From: Caulobacter segnis
Lineage (GTDB): Bacteria; Pseudomonadota; Alphaproteobacteria; Caulobacterales; Caulobacteraceae
DNA: 64,000 nucleotides
Assembly: GCF_003243465.1 (NCBI RefSeq)
Contig: NZ_QFQZ01000014.1
Coordinates: forward strand, 8,074-72,073
Reading direction: 5' to 3'
The notes beneath the pieces were generated by a model, which saw only the letters and a list, made by a program, of their open reading frames with translations, did not search any database and had not been told where the DNA came from. Both the position numbers and the translations under genes were made by a program. Of this stretch, positions 1 through 7,057 are shown piece after piece (positions within the stretch are counted from its first letter, which is position 1; the number at the start of each line of letters is the position of its first letter).

Positions 1-263
1 CGGGTCGTGAAGGTGCCCCCGTCACGAGCCCGCTCGACGTCGTAGAGCACGGGCGCGTTCACATCGCCTGGGCGGATGAAATAGGCGTGCAGCGAGTGGC
101 ACACGCGCTCCGGCACGGTGCGGTAGGCGGCCAGCAGCGCCTGGGCGATGACCAGGCCGCCGAAGATGCGCGGGAACCCGTCGTTGGGGCTGGTCCCTCG
201 GAACAGGTTCACCTCGATCGGTTCGAGGTCGAGGATGTCGGCGAGGGTCTCGGTCGTCTGCAT
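1..263 (-). CDS. tesB: acyl-CoA thioesterase II, N-terminal part (runs off the window)
   Basis: Reading leftward from an ATG at 263, the frame stays open to the window edge and gives 87 residues beginning MQTTETLADILDLEPIEVN. The segments NLFRGTSPNDG, RIFGGLVIAQAL and SLHAYFIRPGD are typical of the first hotdog domain of TesB-type thioesterases, which hydrolyse acyl-CoA to free acid and CoA in the cytoplasm. The second hotdog domain and catalytic residues lie outside the window, so activity cannot be judged. It is divergent from the deacetylase-like gene at 345. Confidence 0.88.
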   Translation of the reverse strand, partial: MQTTETLADILDLEPIEVNLFRGTSPNDGFPRIFGGLVIAQALLAAYRTVPERVCHSLHAYFIRPGDVNAPVLYDVERARDGGTFTT

Positions 264-344
264 GGCGCAGTGCGATAGGCGCAGGCGGGCGCCGCCGCAA
301 GTCGTCTCCTTGCGTCAGGCCGTCGCGGCGCCCATCGTGAGGCG

Positions 345-1259
345 ATGTCCCGTTCCCCGCCCGTCGTCCATCACCCCGCCTTCCGCGCCGAAATGCCAGC
401 GGGGCACCGGTTTCCGATGGACAAATTCTCACGGCTGGCCAGCGTGCTGGACGCGGAGGGCGTTCCGGGTCCCGAAGGCTTCGCGCGGCCAGAGCCGATC
501 GACGCCGAGACCCTCCGGCTGGCGCATACCGAGGCCTATGTCCGGGGCGTGATCGAACTTTCCTTGCCGGCCGACGTCGCGCGCCGGATCGGCCTGCCGA
601 ACACCGAGAGCGTCGCCACCCGGGCGCGGGCCGCGACCGGCGGCACCTTGCTGGCCGCGCGCCTGGCGCTGGAGCATGGCATCGCCTGCAACACCGCCGG
701 CGGCAGCCATCACGCCTCGGCCGAAAGCGGCGCGGGCTTCTGCGTGTTCAACGACGTGGCGGTGGCGGCGCGGCGGTTGCAGGCGGAAGGCGCGGTCAGC
801 CAGGTGCTGGTTGTCGATCTGGACGTCCACCAGGGCGATGGCACGGCGCGGATCTTCGAGGGCGACGCCAGCGTCTTCACCTTCTCGATGCACGCCGAGA
901 AAAACTTCCCGCATCGCAAGGCCGCGAGCGATCTCGACATCGAGCTCGCCGACGGGACGGGCGACGAAGCCTATCTGGGAAAGCTGGGAGAGATCCTGCC
1001 GGCGCTGCTGTCCAGCGTCCGGCCGGATATCGTCTTCTTCAACGCCGGGGTTGATCCCCACGCGGACGACAAGCTGGGCCGACTGTCGCTGACCGACGAG
1101 GGCCTGGCGCGACGGGAGGCCCTTGTCCTGGGCGCTTGTCTTGGTCTTGAGATCCCCGTGGTCGGGGTCATCGGCGGCGGCTACGACGCGGATATCGGTC
1201 GTCTGGCGGCCCGCCACGCCATCCTGCATCGGACGGCCAAGTCTCTGTATTCTCGGTAG
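345..1259 (+). CDS. histone deacetylase family protein (AcuC/HdaH-like amidohydrolase)
   Basis: The 304-residue protein has the zinc-dependent arginase/deacetylase fold signatures in order: the histidine pair in GGSHHASAESG (residues 119-129), the metal-binding VVDLDVHQGDG (156-166) and NAGVDPHADD (about 230). It is of single-domain length. Bacterial members deacetylate small acetylated amines or lysines; the substrate cannot be inferred here and the neighbours do not help. An ATG at 345 has only a weak GAGG in front, so the true start could be slightly downstream. A 10-bp inverted repeat follows the stop. Confidence 0.88.
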   Translation: MSRSPPVVHHPAFRAEMPAGHRFPMDKFSRLASVLDAEGVPGPEGFARPEPIDAETLRLAHTEAYVRGVIELSLPADVARRIGLPNTESVATRARAATGGTLLAARLALEHGIACNTAGGSHHASAESGAGFCVFNDVAVAARRLQAEGAVSQVLVVDLDVHQGDGTARIFEGDASVFTFSMHAEKNFPHRKAASDLDIELADGTGDEAYLGKLGEILPALLSSVRPDIVFFNAGVDPHADDKLGRLSLTDEGLARREALVLGACLGLEIPVVGVIGGGYDADIGRLAARHAILHRTAKSLYSR

Positions 1260-1285
1260 TCTCTAGTCTTGTCTCCGCTCGCCAT

Positions 1286-1323
1286 CTCCGTCGGGGCGGC
1301 TCGGATTGCGCGGCCCGACGGAG
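1286..1323. terminator. hairpin between convergent genes
   Basis: CTCCGTCGGG (1286-1295) is perfectly complementary to CCCGACGGAG (1314-1323), with an 18-nt loop. It lies between the stop of the deacetylase-like gene on the plus strand and the stop of the small hydrophobic peptide gene on the minus strand. There is no U-run on either side, so it is at best a bidirectional hairpin that may need Rho or simply protect mRNA ends. Confidence 0.45.
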
Positions 1324-1339
1324 GTTAAGCGGCGATCAC

Positions 1340-1438
1340 TTACAGGCTCGAAGCGAGCGAGCCGGCGATGATGACGAGCGGCAGAGCCGCCAGGATGAGC
1401 GAAGCGAGGCCGGACACGGCAGTGGTCTTCATGGTCAT
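1340..1438 (-). CDS. small hydrophobic peptide, 32 aa, hypothetical
   Basis: An ATG at 1438 opens a 33-codon frame ending in TAA at 1342-1340. It encodes MTMKTTAVSG followed by a hydrophobic stretch with SLILAALPLVIIAGSLA, long enough for one membrane span. A good Shine-Dalgarno (AAGGGA) lies 9 nt before the ATG, and the upstream 130 bp are AT-rich compared with neighbours, as expected for a promoter. A second in-frame ATG is at 1432. I do not recognise a family; it could be a membrane-active peptide, a type I toxin-like peptide or a small regulator of a membrane protein. That it is translated is inferred from the ribosome site and composition only. Confidence 0.55.
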   Translation of the reverse strand: MTMKTTAVSGLASLILAALPLVIIAGSLASSL

Positions 1439-1573
1439 GGTCTTGATCCCTTTTTTGATCCGGCCGCCCCTTCGGCGTCCGGTGATCAGGGATATAGGCG
1501 CGGACCTTGGTTACTGCACGTTACCTTTGCTTCATTACGTCGATTTTAAGGACGTTATCGCGATCAAATCGCA

Positions 1574-1744
1574 TTAACTGGGTGTAATTTTACGTGATCG
1601 GCAGGCATCAGAACAAAATCTCACCGATTCCCAGTCCTTCGCCCACTTCTTCCGCCACGCGAAGGGCCGGCCGCACGCCGCGCAGATCTTGGAGGGCAGG
1701 TCGCCTTTGGCGACGGCCTTCCCGCCCCTGCGCGAAGGCTTCAC
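1574..1744 (-). CDS. DUF2256 zinc-finger-like small protein, 56 aa
   Basis: A GTG at 1744 overlaps the TGA stop of the upstream thioesterase (GTGA), and the frame runs 56 codons to a TAA at 1576-1574. The product is basic, with [20 protein letters not shown], then [14 protein letters not shown]. The CxxC/CxxxC pair with the conserved PF-W-RKKW core is the DUF2256 signature, a short putative zinc-binding family of unknown function. Length is normal for the family. It is the third gene of an overlapping operon with two hotdog thioesterases, so translational coupling is likely. The family is, as I recall, sometimes found near photolyase/cryptochrome genes, but none is visible here. Confidence 0.88.
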   Translation of the reverse strand: MKPSRRGGKAVAKGDLPSKICAACGRPFAWRKKWAKDWESVRFCSDACRSRKITPS

Positions 1745-2166
1745 GCGCCGTCCTCGCTGGGGGCGACCAGGAAGAGGCCACGCAAGGTGGCGATCGGTGC
1801 GGAGCGGGTTTCCTGCCAGGCCTCGACATGGACGTTGGCGATCCGGCGGCCCAGCTTCTTGATGCTGGCGCGGGCGTAGGTCGTGAGCGGGCGCCCCGAG
1901 CGCAGGTACTCGATCGACACATCGATCGTGCGCGGCTGGCGCTTCATCGGCGCGGCGGCCGACAGCTGCGCCAGGGCGGTCATCTCCATGAAGGCCCCCA
2001 GAACGCCGCCATGGATGGCCGGCAGCATCGGATTGCCGACGATGTGCTGGGCGAAGGGCAGGATCGCCGTCATCTCGTCCCCGGCCAGTTCGGCGCGTAC
2101 GCCCAGGAAGCGGGCGTAGGGGATCGACTCCAGCATGGAGACCAGGCGGCTGTCGGCGTCGCTCAT
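1741..2166 (-). CDS. PaaI-family hotdog thioesterase (second of tandem pair)
   Basis: The 141-residue product starts [12 protein letters not shown] at 2166; this ATG overlaps the stop of the upstream thioesterase by one base (TGATG), which favours it over longer readings. It contains the hotdog helix [18 protein letters not shown] (about residues 47-64) and a typical [11 protein letters not shown] strand, as in PaaI/YbgC-like acyl-CoA thioesterases. It has no membrane segment and is probably cytosolic. The two adjacent thioesterases differ in sequence and may form a heteromer or act on different acyl-CoAs. The DUF2256 gene overlaps its stop codon. Confidence 0.85.
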   Translation of the reverse strand: MSDADSRLVSMLESIPYARFLGVRAELAGDEMTAILPFAQHIVGNPMLPAIHGGVLGAFMEMTALAQLSAAAPMKRQPRTIDVSIEYLRSGRPLTTYARASIKKLGRRIANVHVEAWQETRSAPIATLRGLFLVAPSEDGA

Positions 2167-2663
2167 CAGTCCACCGCTCCGGTCTTGGCGCGCGGTTCGC
2201 GCGACGGCTTGAGGTTGGCGCCCGGCTTCTTGCCCGCGCTGGAGTCGAGCATGAAAGTGGCCTGGGCGGTGGCCACGGGGTCCTCCGGATCGCGGTCGTA
2301 GGCGACGGCGCGCACGAAGGCGACCGAACGGGTCAGCTTGTAGCAATGGGCGCGGGCCAGGATGTCCAGGCCGGGCTCGGCCGGCCGCATGTAGTCGATG
2401 CGCAGGTCCAGGGTCGCGATCGAGGTCCAGGCCTCCAGCGCGGCATGCACCGCCTGGCCGCTGGCGTGGTCCAGCAGGGTGGTGACCACCCCGCCCGCGA
2501 TCACCCCGGTCTCCGGGTCGCCGACGATCTCCGGGCGATAGGGGACCTTGAGGATCGCCGTGGCGTCGCCAATCTCCAAGGTGGAGAAGCCTAGGGCCCG
2601 CGCCTGTGGGCTGCCCTCGTTCATCGCCGTGGCGATCAAGCGGCTCTGTTCATTATCGCTCAT
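2166..2663 (-). CDS. PaaI-family hotdog thioesterase (first of tandem pair)
   Basis: The 165-residue protein has a single hotdog domain with [16 protein letters not shown] at about residues 57-72, where the D-H pair near the helix is the usual catalytic region of the PaaI/thioesterase superfamily, and [11 protein letters not shown] as the long strand. The C-terminal 30 residues ([14 protein letters not shown]) are basic and probably disordered. It is the promoter-proximal gene of a three-gene minus-strand operon (thioesterase, thioesterase, DUF2256) with one- to four-base overlaps. The substrate is unknown. Confidence 0.87.
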   Translation of the reverse strand: MSDNEQSRLIATAMNEGSPQARALGFSTLEIGDATAILKVPYRPEIVGDPETGVIAGGVVTTLLDHASGQAVHAALEAWTSIATLDLRIDYMRPAEPGLDILARAHCYKLTRSVAFVRAVAYDRDPEDPVATAQATFMLDSSAGKKPGANLKPSREPRAKTGAVD

Positions 2664-2702
2664 GCCGTCTCCCTCGATGGGATAGGCTTAGCCCCTTAGG
2701 CG

Positions 2703-3731
2703 TTGTCATATCCAGCCGTGATCAAGCCCGAAGATCTTCTCTGTCCCCGGCCTGGAGGCCTCTACTGCCCGCCGGGGGACTTCTATATCGATCCGGTCCG
2801 TCCCGTGGACCGGGCGGTGATCACCCATGGCCACTCCGACCACGCCCGCGCAGGCCATGGCGTCGCCGTCGCCACGCCAGAGACCCTGGCGATCATGGCC
2901 GCCCGCTATGGCGAGGACTTCGCCGGGCAGCGCGAAGCGCTGGCCTACGGCCAGACCTATGCCCGAGATGGCGTCGAGGTGACCCTGGTTCCGGCCGGCC
3001 ATGTCCTCGGTTCGGCCCAGGCGGTTGTGCGCTGGAGGGGCCTGACCATGGTGGTCTCAGGCGACTACAAACGCCGCCGCGACCCGACGTGCGCCCGCTT
3101 CGAGCCGGTTCCGTGCGACGTCTTCATCACAGAGGCGACGTTCGGCCTGCCGGTCTTCCGCCATCCTGACGACGCCGGCGAGATCCGCAGTCTCCTGGCT
3201 TCAGTCGAGCAGTTTCCCCAGCGCTGTCACATCGTCGGCGCCTATGCGCTGGGCAAGGCGCAGCGGGTGATCCGACTGCTGCGCGAGGGCGGGTGGGACA
3301 GGACGATCTACGTGCATGGCGCCCTGGAGCGGCTGAACGCGCTCTACGAGGCGCATGGCGTCGCGCTGGGACCGCTCGCGCCCGCCACGGCGTCGGGACC
3401 CAAGGAGGCGTTCGCGGGCCAGATCGTCATCGCCCCGCCCAGCGCGGTCGCCGACCGCTGGTCGCGCCGCTTCCCCGACCCGGTCGACTGCTTCGCCTCG
3501 GGCTGGATGCGGGTGCGGGCCCGCGCCCGCCAGCGTGGCGTCGAGCTGCCGCTGATCCTGTCCGACCACGCCGACTGGGACGAACTGACCGGCACGCTGT
3601 CGGAGCTGCGACCCGGCGAGGTCTGGATCACCCACGGCCGCGAGGAGGCGCTAGAGCGCTGGTGCGAGCTGGAAGGCCTGCCGGCCCGCGCCCTGCGGCT
3701 GGTCGGCTACGACGAGGAAGAGGGCGAATAG
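2703..3731 (+). CDS. ligase-associated DNA exonuclease (metallo-beta-lactamase/beta-CASP type)
   Basis: The 342-residue protein carries the metallo-beta-lactamase metal motif THGHSDHA (41-48), followed by VVSGDYKRRRDP and VFITEATFG, and ends with ILSDHADWDELTGTL and WITHGREEALERW, as in the exonuclease of the bacterial LigB/Lhr/exonuclease/PdeM DNA repair set. Length fits the family (about 335-345). The start is a TTG at 2703 with no strong Shine-Dalgarno; a GTG at 2718 is an alternative. Its usual partner, an ATP-dependent DNA ligase, is not adjacent but 40 kb away at 42156-43766. The 3' end overlaps the convergent gene by 25 bp. Confidence 0.88.
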   Translation: MSYPAVIKPEDLLCPRPGGLYCPPGDFYIDPVRPVDRAVITHGHSDHARAGHGVAVATPETLAIMAARYGEDFAGQREALAYGQTYARDGVEVTLVPAGHVLGSAQAVVRWRGLTMVVSGDYKRRRDPTCARFEPVPCDVFITEATFGLPVFRHPDDAGEIRSLLASVEQFPQRCHIVGAYALGKAQRVIRLLREGGWDRTIYVHGALERLNALYEAHGVALGPLAPATASGPKEAFAGQIVIAPPSAVADRWSRRFPDPVDCFASGWMRVRARARQRGVELPLILSDHADWDELTGTLSELRPGEVWITHGREEALERWCELEGLPARALRLVGYDEEEGE

Positions 3732-4879
3732 CCCTCGGGCGGCGCGCCGATGTAACGCGCCCTTGGCCGGATCAGGCGGCCGCTCTGAAGTTGCTCGATG
3801 GCGTGGGCGGTCCAGCCGGCGCTTCGCGCGGTGGCGAACAGGATGAAGGACGCGTCGGCCGGCAGCTTCAGCTTGCGCGCCAGGCTGACCAGGGCGAAGT
3901 CGATATTGGGCGAGAGACCCGTGGCCGCCTCGGTCGCCGCGCGCAGCTCGGCCAGCAGCGGGGGCGGATCGAACGCCGCCAGCAGCGCCGCCGCGCGCGG
4001 ATCGCCGTCGGGATAGAGCGGGTGATCGAAGCCGGGCATGGAGGCGCCCCGCGAAAGGCGCGCGGCGACGGCGTGGGCGGGATCGCGGCGCTCGGCCTCC
4101 TCGACGAAGGCCTCGACCCGCGCGGCCATGCCCCCGTGCAAGGGCCCGGACAGCGCCGACAATCCGGCTAGGCACGCCGCCGACAACGAAGCGCCCGTCG
4201 AAGCCGCCACGCGCGCGGCGAAGGTCGAGGCGTTCAGTTCGTGATCGGCCAGCAGCACCAGGGCGCGCCGGACGAGGTCGGCGCCGCTGGCGTCCAGATT
4301 CCAGGCGGTGGCGAACCGGACATGGGCCGCGCCTTCGCCGGTCTGGCCGGCCGCTGCGTCCACGACCGCCTCCAGGAGGTCGGCGGCCTCCATCGCCAGC
4401 GCCAGCGGCGCGCGGCCTCGCGCCGGCGGCTCCTGCCCCGCCCGAGCGGCCAGGGTCAGGAACAGGCGCTGGCGCGCGGTCTCCGCCTCGGGCGGCGGCG
4501 CCCGGCGCGAGGCTTTGAGGGCCGCGCCATGACCGCCGCGCAGGAGCCGGCCGACATTCTCCAACGTCAGGCCCTGATCGGCGAGCTGGACGGCGTCGCG
4601 GCCGCGATACCAGAGCTTTCCGCCGGCGACGGTGGTGATCGCGGACGGCAGGACAGGCTCGCCCCAGGCGATGGCCTCGGCGGCGACGTCGGCCGCCCGT
4701 CGACCGCGCGCCTTCTTCTGGGCCAGGGCGGCGACGTCCGAGGCGCGATAGAGGCTGCGGCGAGGATCGCTCGGATGGGCGGTCGCTTCGATCCGGCCCC
4801 GGCTGACATAGGCGTAGAGAGTCTGCGGGCGGATCCCCAGTCGCTCGAGTACCGTCTCCGCATCCATCCAATCGGCCAT
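3707..4879 (-). CDS. citrate synthase family protein with N-terminal MerR-like HTH
   Basis: The first ~55 residues form an excisionase/MerR-type helix-turn-helix (DAETVLERLGIRPQTLYAYV, SRGRIEA, LYRASDVAAL). The remainder is a citrate-synthase fold of about 320 residues with GPLHGGM (His248), GFDHPLYPDGDPRA (His286) and PNIDFALVSLA (Asp327), the positions of the usual His/His/Asp triad. Thus the catalytic triad is kept, although the normal GHRVY is altered to DHPLY. The DNA-binding domain suggests a metabolite-sensing regulator or an autoregulated enzyme. It is divergent from a second homologue at 4955, with 75 bp of repeat-containing DNA between them. Confidence 0.87.
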   Translation of the reverse strand: MADWMDAETVLERLGIRPQTLYAYVSRGRIEATAHPSDPRRSLYRASDVAALAQKKARGRRAADVAAEAIAWGEPVLPSAITTVAGGKLWYRGRDAVQLADQGLTLENVGRLLRGGHGAALKASRRAPPPEAETARQRLFLTLAARAGQEPPARGRAPLALAMEAADLLEAVVDAAAGQTGEGAAHVRFATAWNLDASGADLVRRALVLLADHELNASTFAARVAASTGASLSAACLAGLSALSGPLHGGMAARVEAFVEEAERRDPAHAVAARLSRGASMPGFDHPLYPDGDPRAAALLAAFDPPPLLAELRAATEAATGLSPNIDFALVSLARKLKLPADASFILFATARSAGWTAHAIEQLQSGRLIRPRARYIGAPPEGYSPSSSS

Positions 4880-4883
4880 ATAG

Positions 4884-4914
4884 ATTGATTATATTGATCA
4901 AGATTGACGATCAA
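4884..4914. promoter_or_regulatory. helically phased ATTGA repeats in divergent promoter region
   Basis: ATTGAT at 4884-4889, ATTGAT at 4893-4898 and ATTGAC at 4903-4908 are spaced 9 and 10 bp apart, about one DNA turn. They overlap the palindrome TTGATCAA (4894-4901) and the interrupted palindrome TTGA-CGA-TCAA (4904-4914). The block sits in the short gap between two divergent citrate synthase homologues, one with its own helix-turn-helix, so it is a natural candidate operator for that protein. The function is inferred. Confidence 0.45.
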
Positions 4915-4926
4915 GTCTTGAGGGCG

Positions 4927-4947
4927 CTCCTTTCGCCGCGAAAGGAG
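4927..4947 (+). promoter_or_regulatory. hairpin sequestering the Shine-Dalgarno of the citrate synthase homologue
   Basis: CTCCTTTCG (4927-4935) is perfectly complementary to CGAAAGGAG (4939-4947) with a CCG loop. The 3' arm contains AAGGAG, the ribosome-binding site placed 7 nt before the ATG at 4955. In RNA this 9-bp stem would mask the site unless opened. It could also act at DNA level as a palindromic operator. Confidence 0.5.
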
Positions 4948-4954
4948 ACCGCAC

Positions 4955-6040
4955 ATGTCCGATGGTCTTGAGGGCGTTGTCGCCGCCCACACTGTCCTGT
5001 CCGATGTCGACGGCGCTCGTGGGCGCCTGGTGATCCGTGGCTACGCGGTCGAGGATCTGTCGGGCCGCACGCGCTACGAAGACGCCGCCCACCTGCTGTT
5101 CGACGGCTTCTTCGAGGACGCGCCCAGCGATCTGGCGCCATCCCTGGGCCAAGCCCGGGTTTGCGCCTTCGCGGAGGTCGCCGCGCTGGACGAGGGCCTG
5201 GCGCGCCGCGATCCGGTCGAGGCCATGCGCGGCCTGCTGGCGCGGCTGCCCGACGGTGACGACCTCGCCACCGCCCTGCTGCTGATCGCCGCCCCCGCCG
5301 TGTTCACCCCCGCCGTGCTGCGCGTCGCCGCCGGCCAGAGCGCCGTCGCGCCGGACCCTTCCCTGTCCCACGCCGCCGACATCCTGCGGATGACGCGCGG
5401 CGCGCCGGCGTCGGACGCCGAGGCCGCGGCGCTGGACGCCTACCTCGTCACCGTCTGCGATCACGGCCTGAACGCCTCGACCTTCGCCGCCCGTGTCGTG
5501 GCCTCCACCCGCGCCGGCCTGACCTCGGCGGTGCTCGCTGGCCTCTCGGCTTTGAAGGGGCCGCTCCACGGCGGCGCGCCGGGTCCGGTGATCGAGATGC
5601 TGGACGCGATCGGAACGCCGGCCAATGCTCGTCCTTGGTTGGAGCAGGCCCTGGCGCGTGGCGACCGGCTGATGGGCTTCGGACACCGCATCTACCGCGT
5701 CCGCGACCCCCGCGCCGACGCGCTGAAGACGGCCGTGCGCAAGCTGGCCTCGGCGTCCAGCGCCCTGCCCGGACGGCTGGCCTTCGCCGAGGCGGTCGAG
5801 CGAGCGGCGCTGGAGATCCTGCGCGAGCACAAACCCGACCGGCCGCTGGACACCAATGTCGAGTTCTACACCGCGCTGCTGCTGGAGGCCCTGGGCCTGC
5901 CGCCGGCCAGCTTCACCTGCGTCTTCGCCATGGGCCGCGTCGCCGGGTGGATCGCCCATGCGCGCGAGCAGTTGGCGGGCGGACGCCTGATCCGGCCGCA
6001 GTCGGTCTATGTCGGCCCAGAGCCGCGCATCGCCGCCTGA
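4955..6040 (+). CDS. citrate synthase/methylcitrate synthase homologue
   Basis: The 361-residue protein is a single citrate-synthase domain with KGPLHGG (His205), GFGHRIYRVRDPRAD (His244) and NVEFYTA (Glu303). The two histidines of the triad are canonical, but the catalytic Asp seen in NVDFY of standard enzymes is Glu here. It lacks the helix-turn-helix of its divergent neighbour and is shorter than the ~430-residue type I enzymes, resembling short type II/archaeal-like forms. It would condense acetyl- or propionyl-CoA with oxaloacetate if active. AAGGAG lies 7 nt before the ATG, inside a hairpin. It may work as a partner of the neighbouring homologue. Confidence 0.85.
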   Translation: MSDGLEGVVAAHTVLSDVDGARGRLVIRGYAVEDLSGRTRYEDAAHLLFDGFFEDAPSDLAPSLGQARVCAFAEVAALDEGLARRDPVEAMRGLLARLPDGDDLATALLLIAAPAVFTPAVLRVAAGQSAVAPDPSLSHAADILRMTRGAPASDAEAAALDAYLVTVCDHGLNASTFAARVVASTRAGLTSAVLAGLSALKGPLHGGAPGPVIEMLDAIGTPANARPWLEQALARGDRLMGFGHRIYRVRDPRADALKTAVRKLASASSALPGRLAFAEAVERAALEILREHKPDRPLDTNVEFYTALLLEALGLPPASFTCVFAMGRVAGWIAHAREQLAGGRLIRPQSVYVGPEPRIAA

Positions 6041-6096
6041 AGCGTCGCGAGTCGTTCGCGCTGGGGCTTGGCGGGCCGCCTTGCTAAAAGGCGGCC

Positions 6097-7026
6097 ATGT
6101 CGCCCTCCGCCGCCTCTCCCGAAGTCCGCGCCGCCACCCGTCGGGTCGCCTTGTTGTCGGTGGCGACGGCGTCGATCCTGATCGTGGTCAAGGCGATCGC
6201 CTGGGTCGCCAGCGGCTCGGTGGCGATCCTGGCCTCGCTGTCGGACTCCGCGCTCGACCTCGTGGCCTCGCTGATCACGGTCTACGCCGTGCGCTACGCG
6301 GCCGAGCCGCCGGACGCCGAGCATCGTTTCGGGCATGGCAAGGCCGAGGCTTTCTCCAGCCTGATGCAAGGCGGCCTGGTCTTCGCCTCGGGTGCGCTGA
6401 TCGGACGCGAGGCGATCAACGTCCTGCTGCATCCGCGCCCGGTCGAGCACGGCCTGGCCGGCGTCGTGGTGATGCTGATCTCGATCGGCCTGACCCTGGC
6501 CCTGATCACCGCCCAGACCCGCGTCGTGAAGGCCAGCGGCTCGATCGCCATTTCCGGGGACCGCGCGCACTACGCGGCCGATCTCGCGTCGAACGCGGTC
6601 GCCCTGATCGGGGTCGGCGCGGCCGCGTGGCTGGGCCTGCCCTGGCTGGACGCCGCCGCCGGCCTGCTGGTGGCGCTGTGGCTCATCTGGGGCGCGGTCG
6701 GCGTGTTCCGCGAGGCCTCGGCCCAGCTAATGGACCAGGAGCTGCCCGAGGTGGAGCGCACCCGCATCGTCCAGCTGGCCACGGTCGACCCCCGTGTCCT
6801 GGGCGTCCACCAGTTGCGCACCCGCGCCTCGGGGCCCTATGTCCACATGCAGATGCACGCCGACCTGGCCGCCGATATCTCGCTGGCCGAGGCCCACACG
6901 ATCATGGTCGCCGCCGAGAACCGCCTGCTGGAAGCCTTCCCGTCGGCCGACATCATCATCCACCCCGACCCTCGCGGCCTCGCTGAAAAGCACGGCGGCG
7001 TCTTCGCCGAGAGCGTCGAGGGTTGA
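6097..7026 (+). CDS. cation diffusion facilitator metal exporter (FieF-like)
   Basis: The 309-residue protein has the CDF layout: about six membrane spans in residues 18-205 and a cytoplasmic C-terminal domain. The metal site in span 2 is SDSALD (Asp50, Asp54), FGHGKAEAF (His80, Glu84) follows in the loop, and span 5 has AHYAADLASN (His/Asp). The DxxxD/HxxxD set suggests Zn2+/Fe2+ export driven by protons, as in FieF/YiiP. The C-terminal part with VHMQMHADLAADISLAEAH matches the ferredoxin-like dimerisation domain. It precedes hldE by 31 bp but is functionally unrelated. Confidence 0.92.
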   Translation: MSPSAASPEVRAATRRVALLSVATASILIVVKAIAWVASGSVAILASLSDSALDLVASLITVYAVRYAAEPPDAEHRFGHGKAEAFSSLMQGGLVFASGALIGREAINVLLHPRPVEHGLAGVVVMLISIGLTLALITAQTRVVKASGSIAISGDRAHYAADLASNAVALIGVGAAAWLGLPWLDAAAGLLVALWLIWGAVGVFREASAQLMDQELPEVERTRIVQLATVDPRVLGVHQLRTRASGPYVHMQMHADLAADISLAEAHTIMVAAENRLLEAFPSADIIIHPDPRGLAEKHGGVFAESVEG

Positions 7027-7057
7027 GTTTTCGGGGCGGGGCGGTACGGAACTCCGC

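Noticed and set aside
2703..3731. RNA-processing (RNase J or CPSF-like) assignment for the beta-CASP protein
   Set aside because: Length and C-terminal motifs match the DNA ligase-associated exonuclease, and an ATP-dependent ligase of the matching type is encoded in the same window.
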